Of a stretch of DNA of 64,000 bases, positions 57,181 through 64,000 are shown piece by piece. Both the position numbers and the translations under genes were made by a program. The notes under the pieces are model-generated. The model was not told the DNA's origin. It saw only the letters and a list, made by a program, of their open reading frames with translations, and searched no databases. Where the stretch lies: positions 369,829 through 433,828 of the forward strand of contig NW_025064893.1 of NCBI RefSeq assembly GCF_019112545.1. Reading direction: 5' to 3'. Each line of letters starts with the position of its first letter. The first letter of the stretch is position 1. The stretch comes from Guyanagaster necrorhizus (Eukaryota; Basidiomycota; Agaricomycetes; Agaricales; Physalacriaceae).

Positions 57181-58500
57181 ATTTACTGGTTGGCCCCCTC
57201 TTTTACTTCTTCAATCTTTGTCTCTGCTCTGAGCTTCTTGGCTTCCTTCTGTAGCTTGGCAATTTGTGCTCAGATGTCTTCTCTCATGTGCTTCTTCTTC
57301 AGGCAGCCCTTCACCATATGACTCTTCTGTCTACAGTTGAAGTATTTGCCTTCCTTCTTCATCCAATCAATATCCATGAGCTTTCCTGCCTCAGTATATG
57401 TAATTCCTGTTCCTATCTTCTGTGATCCATAGCTTAGTGTACTGGTTGTTAACAATCTGGATTTGAGAGTGCTAGTCTGATTGCTGGTCTTCTGGAAGGT
57501 CAAAGACTGGTTCAGCTTCCAATACTCCTATAGGTTCATCTGCTTTGCTTTTTGTCTCTGCCTCTCTTTGTACATTTCAATAATCTGTTCCTTCCAGGCA
57601 TCATACTCTTTCAGGATATTCATTCTGATATCTGATACCACCTTGATGTAGGATGTGGATGCCCCCTGTTTGAGGGCCTTGACCATTCATCTATCATTGG
57701 CTATGTCATCCCAAATTCTGGTGAGTTTGGTGAGCTATTTTAGCTCATCAAAGTATTCCATGGCCATCTTATCATCTATTCAGAATTCCTTGATCTTAGA
57801 CTTGTGGACCTCCTGGACAGCCAGGTCAATGAACTTGTCATTGAGCATTTGCTTAAAGATGGGCCAAGAGGAGAAACAATAGTGTTGTCAGATGGTAGAG
57901 TAGAAGTTGGATGAGATTAAGATCCACCATGTCTTCATCTTGTCTTCAAAGTATGAGGCAGTGAAGGTGATTTTATTCATGTCATTTTCCAGATATGCTA
58001 CATAGATCTTGAAGTATTATTTGCAGTTTATGAGGAATCTGTCAATGTCATTGGAGGTGCCCTTAAAGGGCTGAGGGATGCAGAGTAGAGTGGGTTTGCA
58101 TCAGAGTACTCTGGCATTTTCTGGGAGTGCACCTATCAGGTTGAGCCATTCATTGAATGACAGGTGTTGCCAGTTGGTTGGTGGACTAGAGAATGAATGC
58201 AGAGAGTTGTTGTTGGCAACCAGACTCCTCTGGGGCAGAGCCTCTTTGCAGATGATCACTCTATTTTGAATTGTGAATTCAAGCTTGATTGCCTCAGGAT
58301 TGTCTTTAACCAGTTTCTTTCCCCCACTGCTTCTCTCAGCTTTGTCAGGCAGGAGTTGCCCCTCAAGGAGTCAGTTTTCTTTGCTGGTTCATGGGTTGTG
58401 AAATCCTGCAGGTTGGATGACTGGCTGTGATCAGAACTGAGAAAGCTGAGTTGCTGAAGATCAGACCAAGGGGGTGGTGTAGAAGTAGCAACTGCTATAG
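57181..58500 (-). pseudogene. G2 Gag
   Basis: The frame 57503-57270 reads MDIDWMKKEGKYFNCRQKSH, MVKGCLKKKH: a zinc knuckle in which the first Cys is Tyr and the second-pair Gly is lost, so it is defective. Capsid remnants (VFKQMLNDKFIDLAVQEVHK-type, 57800-57870) and FKGTSNDIDRFLINC near 58020-58070 follow. The N-terminal FSSPPTNWQHLSF lies near 58150-58190. Confidence 0.8.
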
Positions 58501-60380
58501 GTTCAGGTGGACAGGGCTATATAGATGGCTCATTTTGGTGCTGTAGTCAGCATCTACAGCATTGGTTGTATGTCAAATTTTGACCTGTACAGTGGCAGAT
58601 TGCTGAGTTGATCTTTGAGATGTCTTCCATTGTAGATGTCAATTGCATATTTCATAGCTGCATACTGTAAAATTTTCCACCATTCTAGTAGTTCTATATT
58701 AATATATAATTGTTCTATATGTGATGCAAGCCATTTGGCATTATGCTATAAAAATGTTACCTCCTCCTTGTAGAGGTCTTGATACTCTTTCTCTCTGGCT
58801 CTTTGCATCTCTTTTATTAGTGCTTCTTCATCAACCTCTTTCATTGTATATTTCATAAAATCTTCAAGACGATAAAGGCCCTCACTGCTATTCTCTTCCT
58901 CATCATTCTGAACCATGCTGCTCTCCTCATCCTCATTGCCCTCAAGGAGAGAATTGGTAGGCTGGTCAAAGATGCTTGCTTTGAGTGGTTGGAGCATTAA
59001 TGTAGAGCTGGTTGTGCTGGTCACTGGAGCCTGCTCCATCACTCTCTTCAGCAGGTTGATGTCTTTGACTACCAGCTCAAATATCAGCATCATACCAAGT
59101 CTCACCATGTGCTCTCACTGCCTCCAGGTTCTTGCAATAGACTCAGAAGTTTCCATAAAACTCTGAGTTGAGAAACTGTCTGGCTGCTTATTCTCTGAGG
59201 AAACATCAGAGGCTGTGATCAGAGATGTGGGCATTGAGAGGTACTCAAAGCTTGTAGGTGTTGAGTACAGACTTAGCATCTGAAGAGATGGTGTCAGAGC
59301 TGACATTGCAGAGAGGAGAGGAATAATTTCCTCTCCTTGTAGCTTCACTAGGGGTGATGGGACTGTAGAGTCCTGTCCATGGGTTGGTCAAGATGCTGGA
59401 CTCTTGGAAGAGAGAGCAAATGGACTCTGTTTGAAGTCTGTATCTGTTGAAGAAGGCAGAACCTAGGCAGGTGGCTTCTCACTCACACTTCTGCTGTCAG
59501 GATCTTCTGTCCTCCTATTCTTTTTTATACTCTCACTGGGCCTCTGCTCTAGCATACTCAGCAAGCTCTTCTTAGGCTTGCTCAGGGTCAGTCCAAGCTT
59601 ATTCTTCTTGCTGCTGCTGAACTGCTGCATCATAGTTAAATGAGACCCAGAGGTTCTAGTCTGAGAATATCCTTTGGATGATTCTATCCTGGGCTGCCTC
59701 TCCTCATCATCAGATGTCCTCTCTGTCTGACAGGGTGTCACCCATCCTGTGGCTTCTGCTGTTGGATGAATAGGGTGGACTTCCCATTGGTGTGACATAA
59801 AGGGAGCTTTCTGAGTGTGGCAAAATACTTTGAGGTCTTAGAGCCAGCTTAAGAGCATCAAGGGAGTCCTTAGCATGGTCTCTAATTCCAGCCTCTCTTG
59901 GGGCAGTGGAAGGATCAGAGGATGAGGACTCATTAAAGAAACCCTTGGGAAGGTCCTCATTCTCATGATTTGGGATGAGGGGCAGGATTCATGGGTTTTA
60001 GAAATCTGCAAGACAATGGTTGCTGTCTTGGCTGTCTGATTGTTAGGGTTGAGGGGGATATCTGTGCTCCATCTCTTCTTAAATATTTTTCTGATGTGAG
60101 CTGCTAGATCTGGCTTTAGATATGGTTCCTGCCTCAGGCTGGAAGGAGGGTCAGAGAGTATGGGGAATGTCATGAAGAGGTAGGTTGGAAGTTATGTTTC
60201 ATAGGATTCATCAGATATTCTGAAATTCCTGATAGTGTCTAACTGCTCAGCAGTAATTGATTGACATCCTCAGCACAGCTGAATGATCACCAATAATCCT
60301 AACAATATTCTGATAATGGAGATGAGGAGTTCAAAGAACTCATGATCAAAGTTTGGGGATTTAGGGTTGATAGATGGCAT
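58501..60380 (-). pseudogene. G2 pre-Gag region with N-terminal hydrophobic segment
   Basis: Starts at ATG 60380 (AACTGAATG). It has MPSINPKSPNFDHEFFELL, then ISIIRILLGLLVIIQLC (about 60335-60275) and RHYQEFQNI (about 60225-60250). NEDLPKGFFNESSSSDPSTA with PREAGIRDHAKDSLDALKLA lies at 59965-59840. SFEYLSMPTSLITASD lies near 59255-59210. The frame 59108-58746 has NSLLEGNEDEESS and YRLEDFMKYTMKEVDEEALI, then EMQRAREKEYQDLYKEEVTF. This is the best-conserved pre-Gag outside G3. Function unknown. Confidence 0.72.
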
Positions 60381-60437
60381 TCAGTTTCCTCCACACTATA
60401 GTGCATGAGAAAGGAGAAGTAGAAGCTTCAAGTTAAT

Positions 60438-60902
60438 TGTTAGACCTAAGCTGCACATGATCATAGACACATGATAAACTGACATCACTTTGTGTTTGAG
60501 TGTTCCATCAGAGTTCACTTGATGTGACTATTGATCAATATGCATCAAGGCCTTAGGATTGGCTCAAGAGTGGAATGGTGTGATAATAAACTTTAGCTCA
60601 AAGCTGGAGCTTAACTAGCAAGAGAAAGCCTACTTATATACTGTACAGTGTCATACTAAATATACTCCTACTTATTATGCATTGTTGAGTCTTTTGTGCC
60701 TATTGTCTTTGGATGTTGCTACTGTCTATAAAAGCTCAGTTATGCATTGTCAGATGCTATTGTGCATCAAAAGACAATGACCAATCCAGCTTATTGTGAT
60801 GACTAAACTGGTCCCATGGTCCTAAGCACTGAGGTTGGCACTAAGGATAGATAGAGGTTTAATCATGTAAAAGAAAAAGAAAAATGAGTAAAAATCATAA
60901 CA
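60438..60902 (-). repeat. G2 5' LTR
   Basis: A 465-bp LTR, TGTTAGACCTAAGC to CATAACA, followed by TSD TTAAG (60903-60907). The PBS inside (plus AGCTTCAAGTTAA, 60424-60436) differs at one base from that of G5. Confidence 0.94.
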
Positions 60903-60907
60903 TTAAG

Positions 60908-62143
60908 AAAGAGTGCTGCAACTCTTCCCTCCAGGAATCATCAGAGACTGTGATCAAACACATGAGCATTTCTGGGGACTCAAAGCCTGTAGGCATTAAG
61001 TATGGATTTGGCATAGGAGAAAATTGTATCAGTGTCAGCAATGCTGTCAGTTCAGAGATGAGAGGGATACATGGTGTATTAGATGATCTTATTGGTGGTG
61101 ACAGCCTCAGCTGATTCTGCCCAAAGATCAGTTTCACTTCTGGCCAGAGTGCTGGACTCTCTGAATGGAGATCCCAAGGTTCCTTGGCTGTACCATACTG
61201 GGGAGCTGGATCTCCAGATAGTAGCCTCTTGGCAGTGTTGCTCTCATCACTACTGTTCATTATATTGTTCTTCTTTGTACTAAGCAAAAGCTTGGTTGGC
61301 TGCTTCTGATACAGTGGTAGTAGAGTTGTTATCTGTCTGTCTAGTTGTATAATTATTCTGAGGGCCTCCTCCATGGTTGAGATAGGCATGAAGCCTTCTG
61401 CTTTCATTGATTCCAGCTGTAAGTGTTTCTCTCTATGGCTCATGCAGCTCTTCATTGTTTGACCAGAGATCAGTAGCTTCATAACTACTATAGTTGGTGT
61501 GGACCAATGAGGCAGGACTTCTAGCTGGTGTAGTATAGAGAGAGTCATGATCTGAGTTTATTGAAACACTTTATGGTCTTGAAGCCACCTAAGAGGCATC
61601 AAGAGAGTTCTGAGCATGGTCTTTAATCCCAGGCTCTCTTGGGGCAGTGAAAGAATCAGGAGACAGCTTATCATCAAAGAAGTTGTCAGGGAAATCCTTG
61701 TCCTCATGGTCCAGGACAAGAGGGAACCCCAGTGGGACCTATGGGTTTCTGAAGTCTGTGAGTCAACTGTTCTAGTTTTTGCTTTCAGGTCTGACTGATC
61801 TAGAGGGATATCAGTATCCTTCTTCTTCTTCTTCTTCTTCTTAAGTGCTCTTTGAATTCATTCTCTTAGACTTAGTTTGGAGTATGGGTCCAAGCAGAGG
61901 CTGGAAGGAGACTTGGATAGAGAGAGAGATGTCATAGAAGGGGAGGTCAGGTGTGATATTGCACAAAATTTGTTGTACCTGTTGAAAAGCCTGGTAGTGC
62001 CTGACTACCCATGCTGCTACTGATTATCATCTTCAACAAAGCTGTATAATTGCCAATAAGCCTAGAAGTGTTCTGATGATAGAAGCTAAAAGCTTAAAAA
62101 AGTCATTGGTGAGATTAGGGGTTGTAGTGAATGCTGGTGGCAT
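60908..62143 (-). pseudogene. G1 pre-Gag, N-terminal part with hydrophobic segment
   Basis: ATG 62143 in the AACTGAATG context starts MPPAFTTTPNLTNDFFKL, then LLASIIRTLLGLLAIIQLC (about 62110-62048). Later NHEDKDFPDNFFDDKLSPDS with PREPGIKDHAQNSLDA lies at 61715-61590. The frame 61548-60895 (217 codons) is open and ends in GFESPEMLMCLITVSDD at the G2 insertion site. It continues at 26432. The PBS (plus AGCTTCAAGCTAA) is at 62188-62200. Confidence 0.7.
61819..61842 (-). repeat. (CTT)8 microsatellite in G1 pre-Gag
   Basis: Eight CTT units on the plus strand read as an AAG/lysine run on the coding strand, just where G3 and G6 have the short basic run VKKKRESG or FKKKKDTD. It probably grew by slippage from a coding lysine tract. 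Confidence 0.85.
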
Positions 62144-62201
62144 TCAGTTTTCTTTGTGCTTATTGTGTGTAAGGAAAGAGAAGCAGAAGCTTCAAGCTAA
62201 T

Positions 62202-62661
62202 TGTTAGACTCAAGTTGCATATGATCAGAGCATATGATAAACTAGCACTGTATCATATTTATACAGTCATGCTAGAGTCCACTTGTTGTGTCTTGTTGAC
62301 CAACATACTTTAAGGCCTTTGCAAGAAAGCTTGAGAGTGAAGTGATATAAATAAACTTTAGCTTAAAGCTGGAGTTATACAGCAAGAGCTATCCTACTTA
62401 TATACTACTCATCCATCAAGATAAATATACTACTACTTATTGTGTCTGTCTAAGTCATTGTGCTCATTGTCTTTGACTGTCATTACTGTCTACAAAAGAG
62501 CTATTATGCATTATCAAGTGTCATTGTCACATCAAAAAATAATAACAGACTCAGCTTGTTATAATAACTAAGCCAGTCCCACAGTCCTAAGCATTGATAT
62601 AGATACTCTGACTAAGCATAAATAAGAGTTAATCAAATGAGAAAATAGAAAAATTATAATA
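62202..62661 (-). repeat. G1 5' LTR
   Basis: A 460-bp LTR, TGTTAGACTCAAG to ATAATA, followed by TSD ATTTG at 62662-62666. It aligns to the split 3' LTR 7733-7987 plus 16191-16395. Confidence 0.94.
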
Positions 62662-62666
62662 ATTTG

Positions 62667-63142
62667 ATCTATCAAATTGATAGTTTGGTTTTCTTCATAG
62701 ATCAAAAGAAAAGGAATATCACACCAACTAATTGATGCAAAGCACTCATTCTTGCCTCTATTGGTTGAACCATAGTGTCTTAGACTTCTTGCTATCATTG
62801 CTGATTCATCTTACTGTCATTCTTTGATACAACCTATGTCTTTCCTTTCTACAGTGATTTCATATGAAAATCAATATCTATTCTTTCATCTGGATATTAT
62901 CACAACCTCAAATACAAAGAATAAGATAAAGTCATATCTAGTGTCATGGCTTCACTTGTGAACACCACTATATATCTGTCTGACTGTAATTGAGTATGTT
63001 TCAGCCAATCTGTATTATTAGAAATGGTAAACAGTATTTGCATTGGATTTTCTTTATTCAGCTGGTGAAATAGATAGCCAGCCAGCCAGCCCAGATAATG
63101 ACATACATGTAGTATTTTGGTGAGAGAAGACATATGAGTCAC
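62667..63142 (-). other. Host flank, possible exon fragments on minus strand
   Basis: Two minus-strand frames look protein-like: RSLRHYGSTNRGKNECFASI with FLLIYEENQTINLIDQ (62800-62667), and NPMQILFTISNNTDWLKHTQ (63050-62990). The first runs straight into the G1 target site and would stay open for about 10 codons across the restored junction with 7732. They may be upstream exons of the broken gene at 5804-7454, on the same strand. No splice sites were confirmed. Confidence 0.35.
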
Positions 63143-64000
63143 TCATATTGAAGGAATGGCAGGAAATATGCTGAGAGCTTGGTGAAGTGAATTTTCATTT
63201 CAAGTTTAGAATATTGCATCATCAAGCAACTCTTTTTTTATGTACTCAAGATGTTAGCTGGTGTTTTCCTGATGATCACCATTTGCCTAGTCAGATTGAT
63301 GTTAGATGTGCCAATTAGTGTTGCATATCATCTGTAGTTGGAGTGTGCATAATATATTTTTACTATGAAGTGATATGGATATGAAACAGTGTACATCCAG
63401 CTCTGCTTGACAAATTTCAGTCTATAAGTTGGACTGAAGATGAGTTTTTAGAGCTGAAGAAAGCAATTGCTGCATACTGTGCAGATTCTTTTTACTTGTA
63501 TTTTGGCTATACACCTGTGCTGCTATGTCAATTGTCATACTACACATCAGAGAACTATGTCTTGGAAGCTCATACTCACATGTCAACTAGTCACTTGGGT
63601 GTTTATATAGATATTGAGGAGTTGATTTGAATTCATAAATTATATATATTTATTTTATTTGTATATACAATATATATTATATATAAATATCATCTTGCTA
63701 TTATATGTAGTTAAAAAAGAGTATTATTTAAGTATGAAATCTATAAGTATAATGGTGAGTACTTGTAGATGCTATAAACTTTATTATATAAGAATATAGT
63801 ACAAATAATTAATCCTTTTTCAGTGAAGCAAAGTTGTGATATTTAAAAAAACCTGCTAATTTTTTCATTCTGAGAAAGATATCCACATCAATAGTGTCTA
63901 CAACAAAGTGATCCTGACTATTGCTCAGATCTAAGTTGTTGTCTTTAACTAATAGAACTCCACAGATGATAGAGTAGATAGAAACAAATTGTGAATAGAT
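63143..64000. other. Right host flank with one open frame and an AT-rich tract
   Basis: A plus-strand open frame without an early Met (63385-63630, stop TGA) reads WTEDEFLELKKAIAAYCADS and later YVLEAHTHMSTSHLGVYIDI, possibly a gene remnant. 63635-63700 is a very AT-rich run (TATATATTTATTTTATTTG and similar). Nothing else is supported. Confidence 0.3.

Larger units (their letters stand above)
26433..60902 (-). mobile_element. G2: chromovirus inserted in G1 pre-Gag, itself split by G3 and G5
   Basis: LTRs are 26433-26896 (464 bp) and 60438-60902 (465 bp). The TSD is TTAAG at 26428-26432 and 60903-60907. Internal pieces are 26897-27664, 46060-46661 and 54629-60437. Removing G3, G5 and their TSDs leaves 8,108 bp. 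It has the same gene order as the other chromoviruses. All coding parts are degenerate. Confidence 0.94.
7733..62661 (-). mobile_element. G1: outermost Ty3/gypsy chromovirus, carrying all nested insertions
   Basis: The 3' LTR is 7733-7987 plus 16191-16395 (460 bp after removing G6). The 5' LTR is 62202-62661 (460 bp). The TSD is ATTTG on both sides. Internal pieces are 16396-17316, 21456-26432 and 60908-62201. Subtracting G6, C1, G2 and their TSDs from 54,929 bp leaves about 8,112 bp, the same size as its relatives. It encodes pre-Gag, Gag, protease, RT, RNase H, integrase and chromodomain. All are interrupted by stops, and the element is inactive. It is the oldest member by stratigraphy. Confidence 0.93.

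Noticed and set aside
63630..63790. AT-rich tract as a replication origin or centromere
   Set aside because: Only about 150 bases, no repeats or consensus elements, and no independent support.
1..64000. Reassignment of TGA as a sense codon, suggested by the many in-frame TGA codons
   Set aside because: TGA appears at positions that are arginine or tryptophan in sister copies, and is accompanied by TAG stops and by transition-rich LTR differences. CpG decay explains it; the host exons use ordinary codons elsewhere.

Overview
The window is almost entirely a nest of LTR retrotransposons in a eukaryotic, AT-leaning genome with short GT-AG introns. The Ty3/gypsy and Ty1/copia types, the Gag and RT motifs of the element at 233-5190, and introns of about 50-63 nt point to a mushroom-forming basidiomycete (Agaricomycetes); the species is not identified. 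No rRNA, tRNA gene, CRISPR array or intact host gene was found.

Layout. A 3' LTR piece (1-232) ends against a broken Ty3/gypsy element G0 (233-about 5190, minus). A multi-exon host gene on the minus strand (5804-7454) follows. It is broken by a solo LTR (6345-6815) and by C-to-T stop codons. From 7733 to 62661 there is one nested cluster that I resolved with 5-bp target-site duplications (TSDs). The outermost chromovirus is G1 (minus, TSD ATTTG). Its 3' LTR was split by G6 (plus, 7988-16185, AAGTC). Its integrase was split by copia element C1 (plus, 17317-21450, GACTA). Its 5' coding region was split by G2 (minus, 26433-60902, TTAAG). G2 integrase was split by G3 (minus, 27665-46054, CAATC/CAACC) and again by G5 (minus, 46662-54623, AGATT). 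G3 reverse transcriptase was split by G4 (minus, 30498-38927, AATTG), and G3 Gag by a 1.8-kb insert of unknown type (about 41233-43013). After subtracting the insertions, G1, G2 and G3 are 8.11, 8.11 and 8.17 kb. The uninterrupted G4, G5 and G6 are 8.43, 7.96 and 8.20 kb, which supports the nesting map. Host sequence resumes at 62667.

Shared gene order of G1-G6: LTR, self-priming PBS, a long pre-Gag region, Gag with CCHC knuckle, linker, protease, reverse transcriptase, RNase H, integrase ending in a chromodomain, polypurine tract, LTR. The pre-Gag region starts at a conserved AACTGAATG or TTGAATG context and in five of six elements first encodes a hydrophobic, probably membrane-spanning segment. 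I recognise no known family in it, and it is the most novel feature here.

All copies are defective. Damage is dominated by transitions, often TG in one LTR against CA in its partner, as expected from deamination of methylated CpG. Many in-frame TGA stops fit former CGA arginine codons.
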